A stretch of DNA of 54,529 nt, from assembly GCA_035294325.1 (NCBI GenBank), contig DATGLE010000268.1:1-54529 (forward strand), in the 5' to 3' direction. This document shows positions 26,501 to 33,484 of this stretch, piece after piece; the first letter of the stretch is position 1; each line of letters starts with the position of its first letter. Position numbers and translations under genes: made by a program. The notes below the pieces were generated by a model. The model was not told where the DNA came from. It did no database searches and worked only from the letters and a program-made list of their open reading frames with translations. The DNA is from DATGLE01 sp035294325 (GTDB lineage: Bacteria; Chloroflexota; Ktedonobacteria; Ktedonobacterales; Ktedonobacteraceae).

Positions 26501-27562
26501 CAGGAGAAGATCAAGAAGCAGGGCATTCGCAACGCCGTGCTGCTCACCCAGGCGCCGACGGGCACGACCAGCCTGCTGGCCGGCGTCAGCTCTGGTATCG
26601 AGCCGGTCTACGACTTCGCTATGATCCGGCGTGACCGCACCGGCGAGCACATCCTGTACCATCCGCTGCTCCAGGAGTGGCGCGATAAGCATCCCAACGA
26701 GCCGACGCCGCACTACTTCGTCTCCTCGAAGGATCTGACGCCAGAAGAGCATGTGCGCGTCCAGGCGATGGTGCAGCGCTACACAGACGCGAGTATTAGC
26801 AAGACCGTCAACGCGCCCAACGAGCATACCGTCGAGCAGGTGCAGCGGCTCTACCGCCTGGCCTATGAGATGGGCTGCAAGGGCATCACCTACTATCGCG
26901 ACGGCTCACGCGACGCCGTGCTGACGCGCGTCGAGGACGAGAAGAAGGCGGCGCAGCAGGAGCAGGCTGCACAGACACCGGTCATAGAGCCTGTAACCTC
27001 GATCCAGCAGGGCGTCAAGCCGCGTCCCGAAGTGGTGCAGGGTTATACGCGCAACGTCAAGGCGCCGGAAGGCACGGTGAATATTACCATCAACAGCGAC
27101 GAGCATGGGCCGCTGGAGGTCTTCGTCAACGTCGGCAAGGCTGGCAGCGATGTCGCGGCCCTGGCCGAAGCGCTGGGCCGCCTGATCTCCTTCAACCTGC
27201 GCATCCTCAGCCCGCTCTCGCAGACCGACCGGCTCCAGGAGATCGCCGAGCAACTGCGCGGCATCGGGGGCAGCCGCTCGATTGGCTTCGGCCCGCAGCA
27301 GGTTCGCTCGCTGCCCGATGCCGTCGCGCGCGCGCTGGAACTGCACCTGCAATCGCTTCAGGAGGCAAAGGAGCAGGCGCCACAGGAGGAGAATCACCAT
27401 AACAACAGTGCCAGTGGCAGCGAAGCTTCGTCGGGGTTCAGCCTCTTGAACCTGAGTCACCTCAACGTGACGGGGAATCTCTGCCCACAGTGCGGCTGCA
27501 ACACAATGGTCTACGAGGAAGGTTGTCGCAAGTGCTATAGCTGCGGCCACAGCGAGTGCTGA
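23582..27562 (+). CDS. nrdJ: Adenosylcobalamin-dependent (class II) ribonucleotide reductase precursor with two inteins
   Basis: A 1326-residue precursor from the ATG at 23582 with AAGGAG nine bases upstream. Inteins occupy residues 106-263 and 447-832; removing them leaves 782 residues, a normal NrdJ length. In the spliced protein the redox Cys is in YYN-CFVIPSPEDS (position 106). The thiyl-radical Cys is in NP-CGEQGLPP (position 289, with N-x-C-x-E intact), and its redox partner is in VCNLGAINL (position 300). The C terminus bears a cysteine-rich tail (CPQCGCN, CRKCYSCGHSEC) for re-reduction. The enzyme makes deoxynucleotides independently of oxygen using coenzyme B12. Each intein sits immediately before a catalytic Cys. 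Regulation by NrdR is suggested upstream. Confidence 0.96.
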   Translation: MLEQQESSSQRNDADAQGMTQLEGIRQKVFMDRYSLKDANGQPLEFYPEQTWARVARGIASVEKTEEQRAVWEKRFFDALSDFQFVPGGRILAGAGTGHQVTYYNCMPPDQEVLTADGYRPISEIKTGDLVVTHRNRLRPVLHKFERETEEELYIIRPKKIGNDDLRVTGDHKVYIIRSEWVNTHKSRDGLLQHEPDWIPARDIKPGDYVATPDVDLKDCLEYDNLKWVRIDEIAVEDYAGTVLDIEVEEDHSFVSAGVVVSNCFVIPSPEDSRQGILDNLKIMTEIMARGGGVGINLSTLRPRGSYIKTVNGTASGPCSWAQLYSVATGDVIQQGGSRRGALMLMLDDTHPDIEEFITVKRTPGKIEHANLSVCVSDAFMQAVKDDADWNLTWQGEVKRTVRARHLWDLICTSAWESAEPGVVFIDRYNKESNTWYYENIRCVNPCVTGATLVSTEHGYTYARDLQPGMKIRTPGGLKPIEKVYNNGLQRIYRVEFSDGGYLEGTADHKLKVVRDKKYQWVPIAELVEGDRVLVVPNEAFGPRQSLPTQAMEYIARRELNTASYYDRKLGLIVGAILGDGTLREVQNGNSHSYQCKIAFGAHEDGWCDLFTNLMADMNIHTHRALVEKDFAGEGGVAVKHACVRLECYELASLLVHIGMMPSIKDPQKTIPAAFMRMEKEFMAGILDGLFSTVGSIQMNQENPLLRFHTSSYELAQQVRLLLLQFGIHGRIYRATRDEAQMYDGRSMYGTGEKYDVVIMNEGIPRFYAEIGLSHPEKATRLKDIAENWHYFGESWVASVVSVQDTEREEEVYDLYEPETLTWITNGYCSLDCGEQGLPPWGVCNLGAINLAAFVHRGQMDYERLAEVSKVAMRFLDNVVDANEYFIEENREAQMGTRRTGLGTMGLADALIKMQIAYGSEESLPVIEHIYSTIRDAAYEASADIAAEKGPFPNFERDKYMQGKFIKRLPRHIQEKIKKQGIRNAVLLTQAPTGTTSLLAGVSSGIEPVYDFAMIRRDRTGEHILYHPLLQEWRDKHPNEPTPHYFVSSKDLTPEEHVRVQAMVQRYTDASISKTVNAPNEHTVEQVQRLYRLAYEMGCKGITYYRDGSRDAVLTRVEDEKKAAQQEQAAQTPVIEPVTSIQQGVKPRPEVVQGYTRNVKAPEGTVNITINSDEHGPLEVFVNVGKAGSDVAALAEALGRLISFNLRILSPLSQTDRLQEIAEQLRGIGGSRSIGFGPQQVRSLPDAVARALELHLQSLQEAKEQAPQEENHHNNSASGSEASSGFSLLNLSHLNVTGNLCPQCGCNTMVYEEGCRKCYSCGHSEC
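23897..24370 (+). other. Intein 1 of NrdJ (mini-intein, 158 residues)
   Basis: It starts with Cys in CMPPDQEVLTADGYRPI (splicing block A) and has TGDH in block B (RVTGDHKVYII). It ends in block F/G as EEDHSFVSAGVVVSN before the +1 Cys of the host protein. The terminal Asn is present, and the penultimate residue is Ser instead of the usual His. No LAGLIDADG motif is found and the length suits a splicing-only Hint domain, so it has lost or never had a homing endonuclease. The insertion is exactly before the redox Cys of the reductase (YYN/CFVIP). Boundaries follow from restoring the conserved NrdJ sequence. Confidence 0.93.
24920..26077 (+). other. Intein 2 of NrdJ (386 residues, LAGLIDADG domain, ends in Asp)
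   Basis: It starts with Cys in CVTGATLVSTEHGYTYARDL and has block B as GTADHKLKVV. Two dodecapeptide motifs of a LAGLIDADG endonuclease follow: LGLIVGAILGDGTL, with its acidic residue, and FMAGILDGLFSTVGSI, where the second catalytic Asp position appears to be Val. Block F is EEEVYDLYEPETLTW, and the C terminus is ITNGYCSLD before the +1 Cys. The last intein residue is therefore Asp rather than Asn, and the usual penultimate His is Leu. It inserts between NP and CGEQ, directly before the thiyl-radical Cys. Splicing must occur for a working enzyme; the endonuclease may be dead. Confidence 0.9.
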
Positions 27563-27588
27563 TAACACCTCAGCGCCCTGCTGTGCTT

Positions 27589-27652
27589 CGCCCGGAACGA
27601 GAACGAGGGGCAGGCGCCAGATGGCGCCTGCCCCTCGTTCTCGTTCCGGGCG
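27589..27652. repeat. 64-base perfect palindrome after nrdJ
   Basis: The arms 27589-27619 and 27622-27652 are exact reverse complements of 31 bases around a two-base loop (GA). It starts 26 bases after the nrdJ stop. It could terminate nrdJ transcription, although no T-run follows. It is the longest perfect hairpin in the window and has the same character as the R1 stems. Confidence 0.85.
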
Positions 27653-27725
27653 AGAAGGCGGCAAGGAGAGCGGAAAGATGACGCGCGCTTCCAACCCACG
27701 CAAGAAGGAAGTTCCGGCCACAATC

Positions 27726-27755
27726 TTGACACCCCTGTGCCGCGCAACGTATGCT
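27726..27755 (+). promoter_or_regulatory. Promoter of the DsbA-family gene
   Basis: A perfect TTGACA (27726-27731) and TATGCT (27750-27755) are separated by 18 bases. Just downstream, AAACTT (27762-27767) and AAGTTT (27777-27782) form an inverted repeat over an AT-rich centre, in a position suited to an operator. Confidence 0.6.
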
Positions 27756-27824
27756 ATCTATAAACTTCACTTTATAAAGTTTTAACTCTAGCTTCATTAC
27801 AGGATCAGGAGGGATTCTACACTG

Positions 27825-28460
27825 ATGAGTATTCAAGAGGCAGACACCCCTATCAGCATCAACTTCCATTTCGACCCGCTCTGCCCGCTGGCCTGGCGCA
27901 CGGCTCTGTGGATGCGCGAGGTACGTCATGTACGCCCGGTTGATATCCACTGGCGCCTGTTCAGTCTTGAGGTCGTGAATCGCAAAGAGGGCACCGAGCC
28001 AGATTATGTCAATGGCTTCGGCTGGACCGCGCTGCGCACGCTGGCGCTGGCACGCCGCCAGAAGGGTAACGAGGCGATTGAGAAGCTCTACGTAGCGCTG
28101 GGCAATGCCGCGCATGGCCGCAAGGAGAGCATCCGGCAGCGCGAGGTCGTGGAGGCATGCGCGCGGGAGGCTGGCTTCGGGGATGATTTCGTTGCCGCCG
28201 CACTGGCCGACGAGAGCACAATTCGGGACGTGCTGAACGATCATGAGGAGGCGGTGAAGCGCTATCATGCCTTTGGCGTGCCTACCATCGCCATCGAGGG
28301 TTCCAACGTCGGCTTCTACGGCCCGATCATTCATACAGTGCCGGGCGGCGAAGAAGCAGGTGAGTTATGGGACTTCACAGCCTATGCCCTGCGCCAGCCC
28401 AATCTCTTCGAACTGAAACGCGACAGGGCACAGGTCGATTGGCCTCCGGTCTCAGCATAA
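27825..28460 (+). CDS. DsbA-family thioredoxin-fold protein (mycothiol-dependent-reductase/HCCA-isomerase-like)
   Basis: 211 residues without signal peptide, hence cytoplasmic. The strand-turn INFHFDPLCPLAWRTALWM corresponds to the DsbA active-site region, but only one Cys is present (CPLA instead of CxxC). The cis-Pro loop is visible as AFGVPTIAIEG, and a helical insertion lies between. A single Cys with PLAW is typical of the DsbA-like proteins of Actinobacteria and Chloroflexota, often annotated as putative mycothiol-dependent nitroreductases or FrnE-like. The exact reaction is unknown. AGGAGG lies about ten bases before the ATG. Its stop codon lies inside a bidirectional hairpin. Confidence 0.82.
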   Translation: MSIQEADTPISINFHFDPLCPLAWRTALWMREVRHVRPVDIHWRLFSLEVVNRKEGTEPDYVNGFGWTALRTLALARRQKGNEAIEKLYVALGNAAHGRKESIRQREVVEACAREAGFGDDFVAAALADESTIRDVLNDHEEAVKRYHAFGVPTIAIEGSNVGFYGPIIHTVPGGEEAGELWDFTAYALRQPNLFELKRDRAQVDWPPVSA

Positions 28461-28510
28461 GAAAACAGAGGCGCGCGAGCCGGGGCCCGCGCGCCTCTGT
28501 TTTCTTATGC
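28455..28510. terminator. Bidirectional hairpin terminator spanning both stop codons
   Basis: The exact 23-base arms 28455-28477 and 28488-28510 enclose a GC-rich ten-base loop. The outer parts of the arms are A-rich and T-rich (AAGAAAAC / GTTTTCTT), giving a U-run in both directions. The TAA of the plus-strand gene is inside the left arm, and the right arm touches the stop codon of the minus-strand aminotransferase. Confidence 0.85.
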
Positions 28511-29682
28511 TACCGATGGTTCTTGAGGAAGCGTTCCATACGCACCAGAGCCTCTTCAAGCTGCTCGTAGGCCGTGCAGTACGCGGCGCGCACGTAACCG
28601 GTGCCAGCAGCGCCGAACGCGCTGCCCGGCACAACAGCGACCTGTTCCTCAAAGAGCAGCTTTTCGGCGAACTCTTCGTCGCTCATACCGGTGCCAGCGA
28701 TGGAGGGGAAGGCATAGAAGGCCCCGTGCGGCTCGCAGCAGGGCAGGCCAATGCGATTGAGGCCCGCGACGAACATGGCGCGGCGGCGCGCATAGTCATC
28801 GTGCATTCTCTGCACATCGTCTTCACCGTGGCGCAGCGCCTCCAGAGCCGCCTCCTGCGCCGCCGTTCCCGCGCACATGATCGCGTACTGGTGGATCTTG
28901 AGCATGGCCTCCAGAATATGAGCGGGCGCCGCGACATAGCCCACGCGCCAGCCGGTCATGGCATACGCTTTAGAAAAGCCATCCAGCAGGATCGTGCGTT
29001 CCTGCATGCCTGGCATGGCCGCGATGCTCACATGCTCGGTATCGTAGACCAGGCGGCTGTACACCTCGTCCACGGCAACCGCCAGGTCGTGCTGAACGGC
29101 CAGTTGCGCGATGCCCTCTAACTCGGCGCGCGGAATAACCGCCCCGGTAGGATTATTGGGATTGCCGAGCAGAATCATCTTGGTGCGCGGCGTGATGGCG
29201 GCGGCGATTTCGGCGGCGCGCACGCCAAAATTGTACTGCGCGTAGGTCGGGACGGGGACGGGAACGCCTCCGGCGAAAACTATATCCGCCTCGTAGGCAA
29301 CGTAGCCGGGGTCGGGCGAGATTACCTCATCGCCAGGATCGATAATGGCGCGCATCGCCAGATCCACCCCCTCGCTCACGCCTACCGTCACGAGGATCTG
29401 CGTGCGCGGATCGTATTTCAGCCCATAGCGCCGCTGCAACATCGCCGCGATTTCCTGCCGCAGTTCGAGGATGCCGTAATTGGACGTGTATTGCGTATGC
29501 CCCTGCTGAATAGAGGCGATGCCAGCCTGGCGAATATGCTCGGGCGTGACAAAATCAGGCTCGCCCACGCCGAGCGAGATTACCTGCGGCATGGTATTGA
29601 TAATATCAAAGAACTTGCGAATTCCCGATGGCTTCACCAGGCGCACGCGTCCTGACAGCATCTCGCGTTTGACCGTATCCAT
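28510..29682 (-). CDS. Pyridoxal-phosphate-dependent aminotransferase, class I/II
   Basis: 390 residues of fold-type I. LGVGEPDFVTPEHI, TVGVSEGVDLAMRA, LLGNPNNPTGAV, the PLP-binding Lys in DGFSKAYAMTGWRVGY (about residue 235) and the carboxylate-binding Arg near RAAYCT are all in place. It is closest in pattern to the aspartate/aromatic aminotransferases of the PatA/AspC-Igamma kind. The amino donor cannot be fixed from sequence. It is the third gene of a minus-strand group after larE and the cysteine desulfurase, 68 bases from the latter. The start may instead be the Met at 29661, because the Shine-Dalgarno before 29682 is very close. Confidence 0.9.
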   Translation of the reverse strand: MDTVKREMLSGRVRLVKPSGIRKFFDIINTMPQVISLGVGEPDFVTPEHIRQAGIASIQQGHTQYTSNYGILELRQEIAAMLQRRYGLKYDPRTQILVTVGVSEGVDLAMRAIIDPGDEVISPDPGYVAYEADIVFAGGVPVPVPTYAQYNFGVRAAEIAAAITPRTKMILLGNPNNPTGAVIPRAELEGIAQLAVQHDLAVAVDEVYSRLVYDTEHVSIAAMPGMQERTILLDGFSKAYAMTGWRVGYVAAPAHILEAMLKIHQYAIMCAGTAAQEAALEALRHGEDDVQRMHDDYARRRAMFVAGLNRIGLPCCEPHGAFYAFPSIAGTGMSDEEFAEKLLFEEQVAVVPGSAFGAAGTGYVRAAYCTAYEQLEEALVRMERFLKNHR

Positions 29683-29750
29683 CCTTGTTTATTTCCTCTC
29701 TTTTCCCTACTTCTTTTTTAATGCTTTCCGGCGCATTTCGGTTTTCTGCT

Positions 29751-30902
29751 CTACGCACGGAGGCCGCGCACCTTTTCGATCACGCCGGGGAGTACCGAAA
29801 GTACTGTCTCCACATCCTCCCCGGTGTTCTCGCGGCCCAGCGTCAGGCGCAGGCTGCCACGCGACCACTCGTCCGGCAGCCCCATCGCCACCAGCACATG
29901 CGACGGCTCAACCGCGCCGGATGTGCACGCGGAGCCGCTGGAGGCCGCGATGCCCAGCATATCCAGGCTGAGCAGGATCGACTCGCCCTCCACGCCCTTG
30001 AAGCAGAAGCTGGCATTGTTGGGCAGGCGCTCGCCGGGATGCCCCGTCAGCCGGCTATCTGGTATAGTTAACACTCCAGCAATCAGGCGGTCTCGCAGCG
30101 CCGTGACGCGCGGGGTGAATTCTGGCATCGCCTCGTAGGCCAGGCGCAGCGCCGCAGCCGCCCCCACGATACCGGCCACGTTCTCGGTCCCGGCCCGCCG
30201 CCCGCGCTCCTGCGATCCGCCCTGGATCTGCGGCAGGATGCGTATTCCCTGGCGCACGTAGAGGATGCCCAGGCCCTTTGGACCGTAGAACTTGTGCGCT
30301 GAAAGCGAGAGCAGGTCAACGTTCAATTCCTGCACATCGATTGGCAGCGCGCCGCCGGCCTGCACCGCATCGACGTGAAAGGGGACCTTTTTCGCGCGGC
30401 AGATGCGCCCGATCTCCGCTACCGGCTCGATGGTCCCGACCTCGTTATTGGCATACATGATCGAAACCAGTACCGTCTGATCGGTGATGGCGCGGCCCAC
30501 GTCGTCGGGATCGACGCGCCCGTACTCGTCGACGGGCAGGTAAGTTGTCGTGAAGCCGAACCGTTCAAGGTAGTGGCAGGTATGCAGCACGGCGTGATGC
30601 TCAATGGACGATGTAATCAGGTGATTGCCCTTCTTTTGCGTAGCAAAGGCAACGCCTTTGATCGCAAGATTGTCGCTCTCCGAGCCGCAGCCGGTAAAAG
30701 CGATCTCCGCCGGGCGACAATGCAGCAGGTCTGCTACCTGTTCGCGCGCGCTGTCAAGCGCCTGCATAGCATGACGGCCCAGCGTATAGATGCTGCTGGC
30801 ATTGCCATATTCGGTGGTAAGGTATGGTAGCATCGCGTCCAGCACGCGCGGATCGAGCGCGGTGGTCGCGGCGTGATCAAGATAAATTGTGCGCTCTGCC
30901 AT
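29751..30902 (-). CDS. Cysteine desulfurase (NifS/IscS family)
   Basis: 383 residues. YLDHAATTALDPRVLDAM opens the PLP fold; GSESDNLAIKG and HHAVLHTC follow. The PLP Lys lies in LSLSAHKFYGPKGLG (about residue 204) and the catalytic Cys in ASSGSACTSGAVEPSHVL (about residue 325). It moves sulphur from Cys to an enzyme persulfide for Fe-S or thiolation pathways. Its first 26 bases overlap the 3' end of larE on the same strand, so the two are translationally linked. No iscU or mnmA adjoins, which makes LarE a candidate sulphur-handling partner. Confidence 0.95.
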   Translation of the reverse strand: MAERTIYLDHAATTALDPRVLDAMLPYLTTEYGNASSIYTLGRHAMQALDSAREQVADLLHCRPAEIAFTGCGSESDNLAIKGVAFATQKKGNHLITSSIEHHAVLHTCHYLERFGFTTTYLPVDEYGRVDPDDVGRAITDQTVLVSIMYANNEVGTIEPVAEIGRICRAKKVPFHVDAVQAGGALPIDVQELNVDLLSLSAHKFYGPKGLGILYVRQGIRILPQIQGGSQERGRRAGTENVAGIVGAAAALRLAYEAMPEFTPRVTALRDRLIAGVLTIPDSRLTGHPGERLPNNASFCFKGVEGESILLSLDMLGIAASSGSACTSGAVEPSHVLVAMGLPDEWSRGSLRLTLGRENTGEDVETVLSVLPGVIEKVRGLRA

Positions 30903-31770
30903 TCTCTTTTGACTTCTTTCTGAACACCTCGTTCATGCTGCCGCTGCGAAAACCGAGCAGATCGACAGTGACATATGTGTAGCCTATTTTGCGCAGCCCA
31001 TCGGTCACAATACGACTCATCTCTTCTTCAACCAGGCGCGGTATCTCCGAGCGCTCGACTTCGATGCGCGCGATTTTATCATGATGGCGCACGCGAAGTT
31101 GATGGAATCCCAGTTCGTGCAGCAATTTCTCCGCCCTGTAGACCATTTGCAGCGAGGCCACATCGACCTTCGTACCATAGGCGATGCGCGAAGAGAAGCA
31201 GGCCATCGCCGGCTTGTCCCACACCGGCACGTCGAGCATACGCGCCACGGCGCGGATCTCGCGCTTGCCCATCCCGGCCTCTTTGAGCGGACCCCGGACG
31301 TTGAATTCACGCGCCGCGCGCTGGCCGGGCCGGAAGTCGCCCTCGTCGTCTTTGTTGATACCATAAGCAATGTAGCGCAGATTGTGCTGCTCGGCCAGAG
31401 GTTGCAGTTCCGTAAATAGCTCAGTTTTACAGAAGTAACAGCGATTGAAGTTATTGGCGGTGTAGCGTTCATCTTCCAGCTCATGCGTTTCGAGCGTCAG
31501 CAGCGGCACACCCATCTGTTTAGCCACGGCAATCGCCTGCTCCGTCTCCTCGGGCGCGTAGGCAGGAGAAGATGCAATGGCGCCCATCGCCCTGTCTCCA
31601 AGCACGTCATGCGCGACCTTGAGCAGCAGCGCGCTGTCCACGCCGCCGGAGTAGGCCACCAGCACCGATTCCATCTCGCGCAGAATCGCCTGCAACCGTT
31701 CGTACTTTGCCTGCGTCTCGGTGTCCAATACTTCAACGTTATTACTATTGACCTGAGTGATATCTGGCAT
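30877..31770 (-). CDS. larE: LarE-type ATP-dependent sulphur transferase (PP-loop)
   Basis: 297 residues from the ATG at 31770, preceded by GGAG nine bases upstream. A TTG 15 bases earlier is the alternative. The PP-loop is SGGVDSALLLK, and the nucleotide- and substrate-binding segments FCKTELFTEL and YGINKDDEGDFRPGQRAAREF match LarE. DKPAMACFSSRI holds the Cys (about residue 191) at the position of the sacrificial sulphur donor of Lactobacillus LarE. LarE builds the nickel-pincer cofactor with LarB and LarC, neither of which is in this window. Linkage to a cysteine desulfurase suggests either persulfide-fed sulphur transfer or another thiolation role. Confidence 0.9.
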   Translation of the reverse strand: MPDITQVNSNNVEVLDTETQAKYERLQAILREMESVLVAYSGGVDSALLLKVAHDVLGDRAMGAIASSPAYAPEETEQAIAVAKQMGVPLLTLETHELEDERYTANNFNRCYFCKTELFTELQPLAEQHNLRYIAYGINKDDEGDFRPGQRAAREFNVRGPLKEAGMGKREIRAVARMLDVPVWDKPAMACFSSRIAYGTKVDVASLQMVYRAEKLLHELGFHQLRVRHHDKIARIEVERSEIPRLVEEEMSRIVTDGLRKIGYTYVTVDLLGFRSGSMNEVFRKKSKENGRAHNLS

Positions 31771-31878
31771 TATATTAGTCTCCAATGTAAAACCAGTTAA
31801 CTTTTTCCTGGTCCATCATAGATGTTGTTATTATATCATTGCATCGCCAGCACTGAGCACAGGAGTTAACTCGTCAAT
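31771..31878. promoter_or_regulatory. Divergent promoter region between larE and the nucleotidyltransferase
   Basis: A 108-base AT-rich gap. On the minus strand a perfect TATAAT (complement of 31833-31838) lies about 60 bases before the larE start, with only a weak -35 match upstream. No clear plus-strand promoter was found. Confidence 0.35.
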
Positions 31879-32550
31879 ATGCCATCATCTCCCTCCACCG
31901 CCGCGATCATTCTGGCCGCGGGCAGCTCTAGCCGTATGGGCGCCGGGCGGCACAAACTGATGCTGCCCCTCGGAGATCGCCCGGTGCTGGCCCATGTGAT
32001 CGCCGCGACGCTCGCCTCGCGGGCCGCACCCATCATCATCGTGCTGGGCCACCAGGCCGAGGAGGTACACGCTCGTATCACACCATATACCGCTCATCGC
32101 TCCATCACCGTCATCAAGAATGATGACTATATGAAAGGCATGAGCACGTCCATACATGCCGGCGTGCGCGCGCTGCTGCGCCGCGATGATATGCCCGATA
32201 GCGCGCTGATTATCCTCGGCGACCAGCCGTTGATGACCGCTCAGATCATCGATACGCTGATCGCGGCACGGCGGGCGACGGGGCGGCGCATCGTTGTCCC
32301 GCTCTACAATGGTCAGCGCGGCAATCCGGTATTGTTCGCTGCCAGCCTTTTTGCGGAGTTGATGGAGATCACGGGCGACGAGGGTGCGCGCAGCGTGGTG
32401 CAGCGCCACCGGCAGGAGATTGCGACGGTGGAACTGGGCGACGCGATGGCAAGCTACGATGTTGACACCTGGGAGGCGTACCAGCAGATTGTGGTCGAGT
32501 GGCAGCGCCAGCATGAGGCGAACAGAGGAGTGCGTGATGGCGGCGGATGA
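31879..32550 (+). CDS. MobA-like nucleotidyltransferase (MocA/molybdenum cofactor cytidylyltransferase-like)
   Basis: 223 residues of an NTP-transferase fold. The nucleotide-binding loop is IILAAGSSSRMGAGRHKLML, and LILGDQPLMTAQ gives the metal/NTP site. PLYNGQRGNPVLFAASLFAEL is the hallmark of the MocA family, which attaches CMP (or GMP) to molybdopterin. No molybdoenzyme or other Moco gene is next to it, so the acceptor is inferred. The stop overlaps the start of the TPR gene by about 14 bases, indicating translational coupling. Confidence 0.85.
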   Translation: MPSSPSTAAIILAAGSSSRMGAGRHKLMLPLGDRPVLAHVIAATLASRAAPIIIVLGHQAEEVHARITPYTAHRSITVIKNDDYMKGMSTSIHAGVRALLRRDDMPDSALIILGDQPLMTAQIIDTLIAARRATGRRIVVPLYNGQRGNPVLFAASLFAELMEITGDEGARSVVQRHRQEIATVELGDAMASYDVDTWEAYQQIVVEWQRQHEANRGVRDGGG

Positions 32551-32920
32551 GCAGGAGGCGCGCAAAAAACAGGCAGCGTTCTGGCTGGAATATAGCCAGC
32601 AATTATCGACGGCGATTCGCTACAACGAGGCGCTATCCGCCGCGCAGCGCGCCGTGTCGCTCGACGAAACGAACGTCGAGGCGTGGTACGTCAGGGGAAC
32701 CTGCCTGGCTATGCTGCGGCGGCACGACGAGGCGCTGGCGGATTTCGAGCATGCTTTACAGCTCGATGCGCGCTACGTCCCGGCCTGGGATGGCAAAGCC
32801 TGGGTGCTCGGCATTTTAGGGCGTCGAGACGAAGCCCTTGCCGCCGTTAACCGCGCGCTGGAACTCGATCCCCATTACTACCAGGCGCAGAAGCGCAAAG
32901 AGCGCCTGGAGGCCATTTAG
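32537..32920 (+). CDS. Tetratricopeptide-repeat protein
   Basis: 127 residues from the ATG at 32537, with AGAGGAG six bases upstream; a GTG directly before it is an alternative. Three TPR-like units are visible, with the family spacing: YNEALSAAQRAVSLDETNVE, HDEALADFEHALQLDARYVP and RDEALAAVNRALELDPHYYQ. It is soluble and has no other domain. It overlaps the nucleotidyltransferase gene, so the two are cotranscribed, suggesting that it scaffolds a partner. The partner is unknown. Confidence 0.85.
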   Translation: MAADEQEARKKQAAFWLEYSQQLSTAIRYNEALSAAQRAVSLDETNVEAWYVRGTCLAMLRRHDEALADFEHALQLDARYVPAWDGKAWVLGILGRRDEALAAVNRALELDPHYYQAQKRKERLEAI

Positions 32921-32931
32921 CAAGCTTTAGT

Positions 32932-33351
32932 TCAGGAAGGCCCAACAACGCCAAGCTGCCGCAGCAAGCCCAGTAGATCTAATTCGGTCCATTGTTCAGC
33001 GATCTTGCCATCCGTAATGCGATAGATGAGAATCCCAGTATAGTTTACCTGCTTCCTTGTCGGTGGCATCCCTTGAAATTCGCCCAGGTGGGTGCCCTCA
33101 AAGCGATAGCGCATCACCACTTTGTCGCCCTCTACGATCTGATCATCAACCGTATACCGCACATCAGGGAAGGCCGCGCGCATACTGCTGATAAACTGTC
33201 GGTTCTGATCGGTTCCATGCAGTTCTCTCCCTCCAGGATCGTGCCTCACAAAATCCGAGGCGAAGAGTTCGTCGATCCGGCTCAAATCACCCTGATGCCA
33301 GACCTCTTCCCAAACCCGATGAGCCAACCTCTTGTTTCTTTCTGCTGACAT
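32932..33351 (-). CDS. SnoaL-like ester cyclase family protein
   Basis: 139 residues of the NTF2-like fold. The start RLAHRVWEEVWHQGDLSRID and the region FVRHDPGGRELHG, FPDVRYTVDDQIVEGDKV and MRYRFEGTHLGEFQGMPPT match the SnoaL polyketide-cyclase-like set found widely in soil bacteria. IYRITDGKIAEQWTELD is the typical C terminus. Members are often single genes of unknown substrate, so no pathway is claimed. The gene converges on the TPR gene, with 11 bases between stop codons. Confidence 0.85.
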   Translation of the reverse strand: MSAERNKRLAHRVWEEVWHQGDLSRIDELFASDFVRHDPGGRELHGTDQNRQFISSMRAAFPDVRYTVDDQIVEGDKVVMRYRFEGTHLGEFQGMPPTRKQVNYTGILIYRITDGKIAEQWTELDLLGLLRQLGVVGPS

Positions 33352-33484
33352 ATAAACATTGTCCTTTCAATTCACTACGCCAGATGACCAGAGGATACGT
33401 TTCTCTTAGCGTACTGTGCTCGCGCCTGCTTTCAAGGCTTTGCCCACAAAAGATGAGTGCAAACAGACGTATCCCAGACCTCGA

